Shown: one piece after another, positions 1-7,495 of the stretch | Position numbering within the stretch: the first letter of the stretch is position 1 | Layout of the letters: every line of letters starts with the position of its first letter | Source: Cellulomonas humilata | Lineage (GTDB): Bacteria; Actinomycetota; Actinomycetes; Actinomycetales; Cellulomonadaceae | DNA: 64,000 nucleotides | Assembly (NCBI RefSeq): GCF_013359775.1 | Contig: NZ_JABMCI010000070.1 | Coordinates: forward strand, 434,001 to 498,000 | Direction of reading: 5' to 3' | The notes under the pieces: model-generated | What the model saw: only the letters and a program-made list of their open reading frames with translations | The model's database searches: none | What the model was told of the DNA's origin: nothing | Made by a program: the position numbers and the translations under genes

Positions 1-2
1 GG

Positions 3-1346
3 TCGCTGCTGGTCAGCGGCGGGCCGCTCGGGTTCCTGCAGCTGGACGGCACGTTCGCCGCCATCGTCGCGGCCCTCGTGTTCTTCAACTACGCGGTGGT
101 CGTGCGTGCGGTCGGCGGGCTCTGGGAGCGGCTGGACCCCCGGGCGGAGCAGGCGGCGCGCGCGCTGGGTGCCTCGCCGTGGCGGGCGTTCCGGACAGTG
201 ACGCTCCCCGCGCTGACCCCCGCGATCGCGTCCGCGGCCTCCCTGACCTTCCTCTACTGCGCGACCGCGTTCGGCACCGTCCTGGTGCTCGGCGGGCTCC
301 AGTTCGGCACCATCGAGACCGAGATCTGGGTGCAGACGACGCAGTTCCTCGACCTGCGCGCGGCCGCCGTGCTCTCGGTCGTGCAGCTGGTGGTGGTGGC
401 CGGGGCCCTGGCGGTCGCCGCGCGCGCCCGCTCCACGCGCGAGCGCGCACTGGCGCTCACCCTCCCGGACGCGTCGGTGCGACCGCTGCGGCTGCGTCGG
501 CCCGCGGGCATGCCGGCCGGCGACGGTCACGCACTGACCCTCGTCGCCACGACCGTCACGGCGGTCGTCGTCCTGCTGCTCGCCCTCCCGCTGGTCAACC
601 TCGTGGTCCGGTCGCTGCGCACCGACGCCGGGTGGGGGCTGGACCACTACACCGCGCTCGGCACCACCGGCGGCGCGCTGACGGTGACCGTCTGGCAGGC
701 CACGCTCAACTCGCTGCGGGTCGCGCTCGACGCCACCGTGATCGCCCTCGTGGTCGGCGGGCTGGTGGCGCTCGTGGTGTCCCGGCGGCCGCGCCGCGCG
801 ATCGGTCGGCGCGCGGTCGTCGGCCTGGACGCGCTGTTCATGCTCCCGCTCGGGGTGTCCGCGGTGACCGTCGGGTTCGGGTTCCTGCTGTCCATGCACC
901 ACCCGTTCGGGCTGCCCGTGGACCTGCGGACCAGCCCCGTGCTGGTGCCGATCGCGCAGGCGGTCGTCGCCGTGCCCCTCGTCGTGCGGACGGTCCTGCC
1001 CGTCCTGCGGGCCATCGACCCCCGGCTGCGCGAGGCGGCCGCCACCCTGGGCGCCGCGCCCGGCCGGGTGCTGCGGACGGTGGACCTGTCGATCGCCACC
1101 CGGTCCCTCGGCCTCGCGGTCGGGTTCGCGTTCGCCGCGTCGCTGGGGGAGTTCGGTGCCACGTCCTTCCTCGCGCGCCCGGACCGGCCGACGCTGCCGG
1201 TGGTGATCTTCCGGCTGATCGGGCGGCCGGGTCCGGAGTCCTACGGCATGGCGCTCGCCGCGTCCGTCGTGCTCGCGCTGCTCACGGCGGGGATCGTGGC
1301 GCTCTGCGAACGGCTGCGCGCCCCCGGCGCGGGAGGTGAGTGGTGA
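3..1346 (+). CDS. ABC importer permease, ThiP/FbpB type (5' end cut by window)
   Basis: This is an inner-membrane permease of a binding-protein-dependent ABC importer for thiamine, ferric iron or a similar small solute. The frame is open from the first bases, so the gene begins upstream; 447 residues are visible. The protein is mostly hydrophobic and has two permease halves, each with an EAA-type loop (EQAARALGASPWRAF near the start; REAAATLGAAPGRVL later). The ending GEFGATSFL followed by LPVVIFRLIGRPG is typical of ThiP/FbpB-like fused permeases. It overlaps the ATPase gene by 7 bases. The substrate cannot be read from the sequence because the binding protein lies outside the window. Confidence 0.85.
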   Translation, partial: SLLVSGGPLGFLQLDGTFAAIVAALVFFNYAVVVRAVGGLWERLDPRAEQAARALGASPWRAFRTVTLPALTPAIASAASLTFLYCATAFGTVLVLGGLQFGTIETEIWVQTTQFLDLRAAAVLSVVQLVVVAGALAVAARARSTRERALALTLPDASVRPLRLRRPAGMPAGDGHALTLVATTVTAVVVLLLALPLVNLVVRSLRTDAGWGLDHYTALGTTGGALTVTVWQATLNSLRVALDATVIALVVGGLVALVVSRRPRRAIGRRAVVGLDALFMLPLGVSAVTVGFGFLLSMHHPFGLPVDLRTSPVLVPIAQAVVAVPLVVRTVLPVLRAIDPRLREAAATLGAAPGRVLRTVDLSIATRSLGLAVGFAFAASLGEFGATSFLARPDRPTLPVVIFRLIGRPGPESYGMALAASVVLALLTAGIVALCERLRAPGAGGEW

Positions 1347-2329
1347 GGAGCGGTCTGTCCTTGCGGGACGTCGTCGTCCGGTACGGCTCGGTCGCCGCGG
1401 TGGACGGGGTGTCCCTCGACGTCCCGACCGGGTCCGTCGTCGCGCTGCTCGGGCCGTCCGGCTGCGGGAAGTCGTCGCTGTTGCGCGCGGTCGCCGGGCT
1501 CGAACCGGTGGAGGGCACCGTCGCGTGGGACGGCATCTCGGTGGCCGGGGTGCCCGTGCACCGGCGCGGGTTCGGGCTGATGTTCCAGGACGGGCAGCTC
1601 TTCGCGCACCGGTCGGTCGGGGGGAACGTCTCCTACGGCCTGCCGGCCCGGTCCGCCGTGCGCGTGGCGGAGCTGCTGGAGCTCGTCGGTCTCGCCGGCT
1701 ACGAGTCGCGCGCGGTCGCGACCCTGTCGGGCGGGGAACGTCAGCGCGTCGCCCTCGCCCGTGCCCTTGCGCCCGCCCCGCGGCTGCTGCTGCTCGACGA
1801 GCCGCTCTCCGCCCTCGACCGAGCCCTGCGCGAGCGCCTCGCCGTCGACCTGCGCGCGGCCCTCGTCGCCACCGGCACCACCGCCGTGTTCGTCACGCAC
1901 GACCAGGACGAGGCCTTCGCGGTCGCCGACCGGGTGGCCGTCATGGCGTCCGGGAAGCTGCTCCAGGTCGACGCACCCGCGGACCTCTGGAGCCGGCCGG
2001 CCTCGCGCGAGGTGGCGTCGTTCCTCGGCTACGAGGCGTTCGTCCCGCTCGACAGCCCCGCCGCTGCGCCGCTGCGTGAGGCCATCGGCGCGCGGCCGTC
2101 GCCAGCGACCCTCGCGCTCGCCGAGGGGGCGTTCGTGGTCGGCCGGTCCGGCGTCGCCAAGGGCACGGTGCGCGGCGTCTCGTCGCGGCGCGGCCGGTCG
2201 GAGGTCCGGGTGGACGTCGACGGCATCGGGGTCGTGACCGCACTCGGGCCGGTGGGCGGTCGGTGGGCCGCGGGGGACGTGGTGGAGCTCGCGGTGGACC
2301 CCGACGCGCTGGCAGTCCTCGACGACTGA
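1340..2329 (+). CDS. ABC importer ATP-binding protein
   Basis: Cytoplasmic ATPase that powers the permease encoded just upstream. In the 329 residues, Walker A is GPSGCGKSS (38-46), the Q-loop Gln is near 83, the signature LSGGERQ is at 129-135, Walker B is LLLLDEP (148-154) and the H-loop His is near 187. A C-terminal region of about 90 residues resembles a TOBE-like regulatory domain, as in CysA/FbpC/PotA ATPases. A GTG start at 1340 and another at 1343 both follow GGGAGGTG; either is possible. The overlap with the permease gene implies translational coupling. Substrate is unknown, with iron or thiamine most likely by family. Confidence 0.9.
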   Translation: MVRSGLSLRDVVVRYGSVAAVDGVSLDVPTGSVVALLGPSGCGKSSLLRAVAGLEPVEGTVAWDGISVAGVPVHRRGFGLMFQDGQLFAHRSVGGNVSYGLPARSAVRVAELLELVGLAGYESRAVATLSGGERQRVALARALAPAPRLLLLDEPLSALDRALRERLAVDLRAALVATGTTAVFVTHDQDEAFAVADRVAVMASGKLLQVDAPADLWSRPASREVASFLGYEAFVPLDSPAAAPLREAIGARPSPATLALAEGAFVVGRSGVAKGTVRGVSSRRGRSEVRVDVDGIGVVTALGPVGGRWAAGDVVELAVDPDALAVLDD

Positions 2330-2397
2330 TCGCGGTTGTGGTCGCGTCGGGCTACGGTCGGAGTGTCCGAGTGTTGGCGAGCACCGAGGTGATGGCG

Positions 2398-3180
2398 ATG
2401 ACGCTGGAGCTCCGTGAGGTCGTGTCGGTGGACATCCCCGTGTCGCTGGGGACGGTCTGGTCCTACCTGCGCGATCCCGCGCTGGTGCGCCGCTGGTACG
2501 GGTGGGACCACCCCGGGCTCGACGCCGAGATCCGGCAGGTGTTCGTCGACGGTGCCGTCGAGTCGCAGGACGTCGTCGGCGACGAGACCATCCACTCCCT
2601 GTCCCTGCCGCACCACGACAAGCTCACGCTGCGCTCAGCCGTGCACGAGCCCCACCTCACCCACCTGACCGTCACCCGACGCAGCCACCAGGGGCTGGCC
2701 CTCTTCGACGGGGTGCGCGACGAGATCGACGAGGGCTGGATCGCGTACGCCCACCAGCTCCAGTTCGCGCTCAGCATCCACCCCGACCAGGACCGGCGAA
2801 CGCTGAGCGTCTTCGGGCTCACCGCCGGCCCACGGGGGGACCGCCTGCTCGACCGGGCCGGCCTGATGGGGATCCACGGGGTGCCCGTCGGCGGGCACGT
2901 GCAGGCACGTCGCCCGGACGGGACCCTGCTGGGCGGCACCCTGATCTACCGGACGCCGCTCCAGCTCGGCCTGCGGCTGCACGGGATCACCGAGTCGTTC
3001 CTGGTGGTCATGGAGACGCCCGCGGGGATCGCCCCGCCCTACGGCACCGTCGACGCCATCCTGTCCACCTACGGGCTCGACGACGCGACCATCGCCGAGA
3101 TCGAGCACCGCTGGTCCGGCTGGTGGCAGCAGTCCGTGCCGCGCTCGCGGGCCGGCACGGCCCACGTCAGCTCAGCTTGA
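2398..3180 (+). CDS. SRPBCC (START-like) domain protein
   Basis: A 260-residue soluble protein whose first half has the SRPBCC/polyketide-cyclase-like pattern: VDIPVSLGTVWSYLRDP followed by RRWYGWDHPG. This helix-grip fold usually forms a cavity for a hydrophobic ligand. The second half carries no motif I recognise. ATG 2398 was chosen over ATG 2392 because GAGGTG at 2385-2390 is then correctly spaced. It is convergent with the acetyltransferase gene, and their 3' ends overlap by 14 bases. The function is not known; ligand binding or transport is an inference from the fold. Confidence 0.65.
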   Translation: MTLELREVVSVDIPVSLGTVWSYLRDPALVRRWYGWDHPGLDAEIRQVFVDGAVESQDVVGDETIHSLSLPHHDKLTLRSAVHEPHLTHLTVTRRSHQGLALFDGVRDEIDEGWIAYAHQLQFALSIHPDQDRRTLSVFGLTAGPRGDRLLDRAGLMGIHGVPVGGHVQARRPDGTLLGGTLIYRTPLQLGLRLHGITESFLVVMETPAGIAPPYGTVDAILSTYGLDDATIAEIEHRWSGWWQQSVPRSRAGTAHVSSA

Positions 3181-4276
3181 GCTGCCACTCCCCGGAGCCG
3201 CCGGCGGGCCGGAACCCGAGCGCCACGTTGATGCCGAGCATGTAGGAGTTCTCCTCGGCGTTCCACGTGCCCACGCGCCGGACGGTCGGCCGCTCCGCCG
3301 CGAGCCGCTGCAGGTTGGCCGCCTTGATGAGCATGCCGAGTCGCTTCCCACGGTGCTCCTTCAGCACGAGGGTGTCGTCCTGGTGCACGAACTCGTCGCT
3401 GTTGGGGACCGCCATGAAGCAGGTGAACGCCGCGAGCGTGTGCGTCGGGATGTGCTCGGCGGCGAGCACCAGCAGCTCCAGCTCGCGCTCCTGGTACTGC
3501 TTCTCCAGGGTGCGGACCCGCTCCGCGTCCCAGACGTCCTCCTCGAGGTCGATCCCTCCCAGCGGCGCGTCCGTGCTCATCCGGGTGTTCAGCAGCGCGT
3601 ACGACTCGATCCACTCCTCCGGCACGTGGCTCTGCCACGTCACCAGGCGGTAGTCCGGGCCGGCGTGCGCCTCCGCCTCCGCGCGCTGCTTCGCCATGAG
3701 CTCCGGGTCGAAGGGCAGGTCGAACACCGAGTACCGCTCGACCTGCTCGAGGGCGAAACCGCGCTTGCTCAGGAACCGGGGGCCGTCGGCGTCGATCGCC
3801 ACCCGGCCCACTCCGGTCGTCGCCGCGAGCGTGCCAGGACCCTCGGGCGGCTCGACCTGCTGGTCGCTGGAGGCGGTGACCTGCGTGCGGCCGGCGTCGC
3901 GGACCAGTGCGAGGGCCGCGTCGAACAGCGACGACCCGATGCCCTGCCGGCGGTGGTCCGGGCGGACGCCGACCTCCACGTGTCCCGTGTGGGTGTTGTC
4001 CTGCTGCGGGAGGTTGATCATCGCGTAGCCCAGGACGCGGTCCGGGTCCGGGGCATCATGCGCGTCGTCGGCCACCGCGACCAGGCGCGGCTTCCGGTCG
4101 TACTTCTGGTCGTGCATCGACCCGAGGATCTCGGTCGCGGTGCGCTCGAAGTCGCGGTTCCCCCACGCGTGCAGGAGGCCGTCGTTCATCGCCCCCGTGT
4201 AGCCGTGCAGCAGCCACGCCTCGGGCGCGTCCGCCGTCTCGGACACCGGTACCTCTCGGATCGACCACGTCGTCAT
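3167..4276 (-). CDS. Tandem GNAT acetyltransferase
   Basis: A 369-residue protein with two GNAT acyltransferase domains. The first has the acetyl-CoA loop VRPDHRRQGIGSSLFDAALA. The second has LKEHRGKRLGMLIKAANLQ and ends with the common GNAT tail of an Asn followed by LGFRP. Tandem GNAT proteins of this kind are common in actinobacteria; some relatives acetylate small molecules such as mycothiol precursors, but nothing here fixes the substrate. The start MTTWSIREV matches the beginning of the first domain. The frame stays open far upstream, antisense to the next genes, and that part is not thought to be translated. Confidence 0.8.
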   Translation of the reverse strand: MTTWSIREVPVSETADAPEAWLLHGYTGAMNDGLLHAWGNRDFERTATEILGSMHDQKYDRKPRLVAVADDAHDAPDPDRVLGYAMINLPQQDNTHTGHVEVGVRPDHRRQGIGSSLFDAALALVRDAGRTQVTASSDQQVEPPEGPGTLAATTGVGRVAIDADGPRFLSKRGFALEQVERYSVFDLPFDPELMAKQRAEAEAHAGPDYRLVTWQSHVPEEWIESYALLNTRMSTDAPLGGIDLEEDVWDAERVRTLEKQYQERELELLVLAAEHIPTHTLAAFTCFMAVPNSDEFVHQDDTLVLKEHRGKRLGMLIKAANLQRLAAERPTVRRVGTWNAEENSYMLGINVALGFRPAGGSGEWQLKLS

Positions 4277-4345
4277 GTCGTCCACGATCCGCCCGTCGGC
4301 ACCGTGCTGGCGAGACCTTTTCCGTGACGTCGCTACGCTCGCCGG

Positions 4346-4978
4346 ATGGTGTGGTGGGAGATCGTCGGCTGGATCGGCTCGTTGCTGGTCATCATCTCGC
4401 TCACGCAGGCCAGGGTGCTGCGCTTCCGCGTGATCAACCTCGTGGGGGCCGTGATCGCCACGGCGTACAACGTGGTGATCGAGATCTGGCCGTTCGCCGT
4501 GATGAACGGGGTCATCGCGATCATCGACGTCTACTGGCTGGTCCGGCTGCAGCGCGAGCGCCACGACGCCCAGGTGTACGGGGTCCTCGAGGTGCCCTCC
4601 GACGACGCCGTGCTGCAGCACCTGCTGGAGTCGCACGCCCCGGACATCGCCCGGTTCCACCCGGGGTTCAGTGCCGCCGACCCAGCGCCGTCGGCGTCGT
4701 TCGTCGTGGTCCGCGGCGACGAGCTGGTCGGTGCGGTCGTGGTCCGGTCCGCCGGCGACGGGGTGGGCCGCGTGGACCTGGACTACGTGACGCCGCGCTA
4801 CCGGGACTTCACGCCCGGGGAGTTCGTGTACCGGGACAGCGGGGTGTTCGCCTCGCACGGGTTCCGCCGGCTGGTGGTGGGCGGCTCGCCCGCGACCGAG
4901 GCGACGGCGTACCTGGAGCGGGTGGGCTTCCGGCCGACCGCCGACGGCTGGGAGCGCGAGGTCCCGACGGCTGCGTGA
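4346..4978 (+). CDS. YgjV-like membrane domain fused to a GNAT-like domain
   Basis: A 210-residue protein. Residues 1 to about 72 contain three hydrophobic segments (WEIVGWIGSLLVIISL, INLVGAVIATAYNVVI, FAVMNGVIAIIDVYWLV), as in YgjV-type inner-membrane proteins. The remainder is soluble and has a GNAT-like ending, with ATEATAYLERVGFRP. The two parts suggest an acyltransferase tethered to the membrane. It is divergent from the tandem-GNAT gene. No substrate can be suggested, and the GNAT assignment for the second half is weaker than for the membrane half. Confidence 0.6.
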   Translation: MVWWEIVGWIGSLLVIISLTQARVLRFRVINLVGAVIATAYNVVIEIWPFAVMNGVIAIIDVYWLVRLQRERHDAQVYGVLEVPSDDAVLQHLLESHAPDIARFHPGFSAADPAPSASFVVVRGDELVGAVVVRSAGDGVGRVDLDYVTPRYRDFTPGEFVYRDSGVFASHGFRRLVVGGSPATEATAYLERVGFRPTADGWEREVPTAA

Positions 4979-5039
4979 CGGCCTCCGCGCGCGCCTCGTC
5001 ATGTCGTTGCGCCGCAGGTTCCGTGTGTCCGCTAGCATG

Positions 5040-5057
5040 AGTTCGGTAGTCCGAACT
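5040..5057. promoter_or_regulatory. Candidate metal-repressor operator upstream of the Nramp gene
   Basis: A perfect inverted repeat, AGTTCGG-TAGT-CCGAACT, ends 14 bases before the transporter start, directly after a -10-like TAGCAT (5033-5038). A repressor bound here would block transcription. DtxR/MntR-family repressors use dyads of this size near mntH genes, but this sequence is not the classical MntR box, so the repressor is inferred. Confidence 0.55.
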
Positions 5058-5071
5058 TTCTGAGGTGGAGC

Positions 5072-6319
5072 ATGGTCAGCAGCGCGACGGACGACGCCGT
5101 CCAGGTCGGGACGCCACGGCGTCGTCGTGCCCCGCTGCTGCTCGGACCGGCGTTCGTCGCCGCCATCGCGTACGTCGACCCGGGCAACGTCGCCGCCAAC
5201 CTCACCGCCGGCGCCCGGTACGGCTACCTGCTCCTGTGGGTGCTCGTCGCGGCGAACGCGATGGCCGTGCTGGTCCAGTACCAGTCCGCCAAGCTCGGGC
5301 TCGTCACCGGCGACTCGCTGCCGGGGGTGCTCGGGCAGCGGATGCGGCGGGGGCCGCGGCTGGCGTTCTGGGCGCAGGCCGAGGTGGTCGCGGCGGCCAC
5401 CGACATCGCCGAGGTGGTCGGCGGCGCGATCGCCCTGAACCTGCTGTTCGGCGTCCCGCTGCCGCTCGGCGGGCTGATCGTCGGCGTCGTGTCCATGCTG
5501 CTGCTGGCCACGCAGAACCGGTACGGGCAGCGGCGGTTCGAGTACGTCATCGTCGCCCTGCTCGCCATCATCAGCATCGGGTTCCTGGCCGGGTTGTTCG
5601 TCTCGCCCCCGTCCGCGAGAGGCATCCTCTCCGGTCTGGTGCCCCGGTTCGACGGCACCGACTCGGTCCTGCTCGCCGCCTCGATGCTGGGCGCGACCGT
5701 CATGCCGCACGCGATCTACGTGCACTCGGCCCTGGTCCGCGACCGGCACGGCCGCGCCTCCGGGTCCGCCCTGCACGGGCTGCTGCGCTCGACCCGGTGG
5801 GACGTCGGCGCGGCGCTGGTGGTCGCCGGGATCGTGAACATCGGGCTCCTGCTGCTGGCCGCGTCCGGGCTGCGCGGCGTCCCCGGCACCGACTCGATCC
5901 CCGGCGCCTACGACGCCATCGTCGCCGCGCTGGGCATCGGCATCGGCATCGCGTTCGCCATCGGCCTGCTGGCGTCGGGCCTGGCCTCCACCTCGGTCGG
6001 CGCGTACGCGGGCGCGACGATCATGGAGGGCCTGATCCACCGCCGCATCCCCCTGCTGGTCCGCCGCGTGGTCACCCTGATCCCCGCGATCGTGCTCCTG
6101 GCGATCGGCGCCGACGCCACCTGGACCCTGGTCCTGTCGCAGGTGGTGCTCAGCTTCGGCATCCCGTTCGCGGTCATCCCCCTGGTCGCCCTGACCCGCT
6201 CCCGCACCGTCATGGGCGACCACCGCAACGGCCCGTGGCTCCACGCGACCCTGGTCCTGGTGGTGGCGCTGGTGGTCGCCCTGAACGTGACGCTGCTGGC
6301 CCTCCTCCTACTGGGCTGA
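5072..6319 (+). CDS. mntH: Nramp-family divalent metal transporter
   Basis: A 415-residue polytopic membrane protein of the Nramp family, which imports Mn2+ or related divalent cations with protons. The first-helix metal-binding motif is AIAYVDPGNVAANL, which is the DPGN signature. The helix-6 region has the conserved ATVMPHAIYVHS with the MPH motif. Length and hydrophobic pattern fit the family. ATG 5072 follows the RBS TGAGGTGGAG. The upstream dyad suggests metal-responsive repression. The transcript runs into the palindromic element at 6338. Confidence 0.92.
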   Translation: MVSSATDDAVQVGTPRRRRAPLLLGPAFVAAIAYVDPGNVAANLTAGARYGYLLLWVLVAANAMAVLVQYQSAKLGLVTGDSLPGVLGQRMRRGPRLAFWAQAEVVAAATDIAEVVGGAIALNLLFGVPLPLGGLIVGVVSMLLLATQNRYGQRRFEYVIVALLAIISIGFLAGLFVSPPSARGILSGLVPRFDGTDSVLLAASMLGATVMPHAIYVHSALVRDRHGRASGSALHGLLRSTRWDVGAALVVAGIVNIGLLLLAASGLRGVPGTDSIPGAYDAIVAALGIGIGIAFAIGLLASGLASTSVGAYAGATIMEGLIHRRIPLLVRRVVTLIPAIVLLAIGADATWTLVLSQVVLSFGIPFAVIPLVALTRSRTVMGDHRNGPWLHATLVLVVALVVALNVTLLALLLLG

Positions 6320-6337
6320 CGGCGGGGGCCGGGCCGT

Positions 6338-6403
6338 GAGTTCGTGAGTCTCAGTCGAGTTCGTGAGCTGCACCTACCGAACTCGGCTGGAACTCACGAA
6401 CTC
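6338..6403. repeat. Nested palindromic element A
   Basis: Two nested inverted repeats. The outer arms are GAGTTCGTGAGT (6338-6349) and ACTCACGAACTC (6392-6403); the inner arms are CGAGTTCG (6356-6363) and CGAACTCG (6378-6385). It lies between two convergent genes and supplies the last codons and stop of the DUF559 gene. The layout is shared with elements at 7430, 15023 and 50670. It could also act as a terminator for the Nramp transcript, but no U-tract follows. Confidence 0.8.
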
Positions 6404-7335
6404 AACTCTGGTCGTCGCCGCAGCGTCGCGGCCAGGCGAGACGGGATCAGGGGGAGCAGCCGACGGAGCAGCAGCGTGCCGCGGAGGTCCTCCTTCGTCA
6501 CGCGGAGAGCTCGCCACCCGGTCTCGACGAGTGCGTCGTGCCGTCGCTTCTCCCGCATGAACACCTCCGTGGAGCTGTCCGCGTACTTCGAACGACCGTC
6601 GTACTCCAGCAGCAGCTTCCACTCGGGCCAGCCGAGATCTGCCCAGAACGTGCCGAGGCGCGTGGCGACGGGGATCTGGGTCGTCGGGACGGGGAGGCCG
6701 TCCCGCAGGACGATGAAGCGCGTCGCGGACTCGCCAGGTGACTCGGCGCCGTCGTCGGCGAACCCGACGACAGCGCGCGCCCTAACGATGCCGCGGTCGC
6801 CCCGCCGCGCGGCGAGCAGCTCGGTCAGGCGCGTGGCGTCGGCGCCGCAGCGGAGCGCGGAGTCGGCGATGACCAGTCCGTGCAGCGGAGCGAGGCTGGC
6901 TGCGCAGTCGACCACCGTCCGCTCGAGGGTGGTGGCGGGCAGCCCTCGGCGCATCGTCAGCTCGTCGTCGGACGTCCTGGTGAAGTGCCGGGTCACCGAA
7001 GGGTCACCTGCTGAGCTCGTCCTGTACTCCTGGATCACGTGCGTGGTGCGAGGAGCGACCCACTGGTCCAAGCCCCAGAGCAGGGCCGCCGACTCGTGGC
7101 TGAACCAGTGCGGGACCTGGAGTCGCCGATGGAGACCGATGATCCGGCCGAGAGCCACATCGGCGAGACGATCGGGCCCGGGTGCACCGGCGAGGTAGGT
7201 GCCTCGGCTGATCCGCTCCCACTCGCCGGAGCGATGTCGCTGTCGGACGACGGCGGGGTCGTTGTTCCTGGCGAGGCGCACCGCCGGAACCTTGAGGCTG
7301 TCGGGCGTGGAGCGGTCATCGGCTCGTCGAGGCAT
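6394..7335 (-). CDS. DUF559/AbiEi-type winged-helix protein
   Basis: A 313-residue protein of a group widespread in actinobacteria. The N-terminal part (RQRHRSGEWERISRGTYLAG) resembles the helix-turn-helix region of AbiEi-type antitoxins. The C-terminal part (LLLEYDGRSKY, then EVFMREKRRHDALVETGW) matches the DUF559 endonuclease-like fold related to Vsr. The start MPRRADDRS is chosen because codons further upstream lie in the palindromic element. The gene stands alone between two related palindromes and has no recognisable toxin partner. Function is uncertain; nuclease or defence roles are guesses from the fold. Confidence 0.65.
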   Translation of the reverse strand: MPRRADDRSTPDSLKVPAVRLARNNDPAVVRQRHRSGEWERISRGTYLAGAPGPDRLADVALGRIIGLHRRLQVPHWFSHESAALLWGLDQWVAPRTTHVIQEYRTSSAGDPSVTRHFTRTSDDELTMRRGLPATTLERTVVDCAASLAPLHGLVIADSALRCGADATRLTELLAARRGDRGIVRARAVVGFADDGAESPGESATRFIVLRDGLPVPTTQIPVATRLGTFWADLGWPEWKLLLEYDGRSKYADSSTEVFMREKRRHDALVETGWRALRVTKEDLRGTLLLRRLLPLIPSRLAATLRRRPELSS

Positions 7336-7429
7336 CCCGCCAGGCTGGCCGCGCGGGGGACGGTGCCGGCACGGGATGCCGCGACCAGTGGACGGCCCAC
7401 CCGGCGAGCGTCGGTGTGGGCGGATCGGC

Positions 7430-7495
7430 GAGTTCGTGAGTTGCAGTCGAGTTCGGCTGGTGTGGCTCACGAAGTCGACGGGAACTCACGAAGTC
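7430..7495. repeat. Palindromic element B
   Basis: Outer arms GAGTTCGTGAGTT (7430-7442) and AACTCACGAAGTC (7483-7495) pair at 12 of 13 positions, with a less perfect inner dyad between them. Its left half matches the left half of element A with few differences and in the same orientation, so A and B flank the DUF559 gene as direct repeats about 1.1 kb apart. The sigma factor stop codon lies inside its right arm. Confidence 0.75.

Noticed and set aside
4277..6244. A 650-codon open frame on the minus strand joined upstream of the tandem-GNAT gene
   Set aside because: It is antisense to the membrane-GNAT and Nramp genes, is extremely Arg/Gly/Asp/His-rich, and has no motif. High GC content keeps such frames open by chance.
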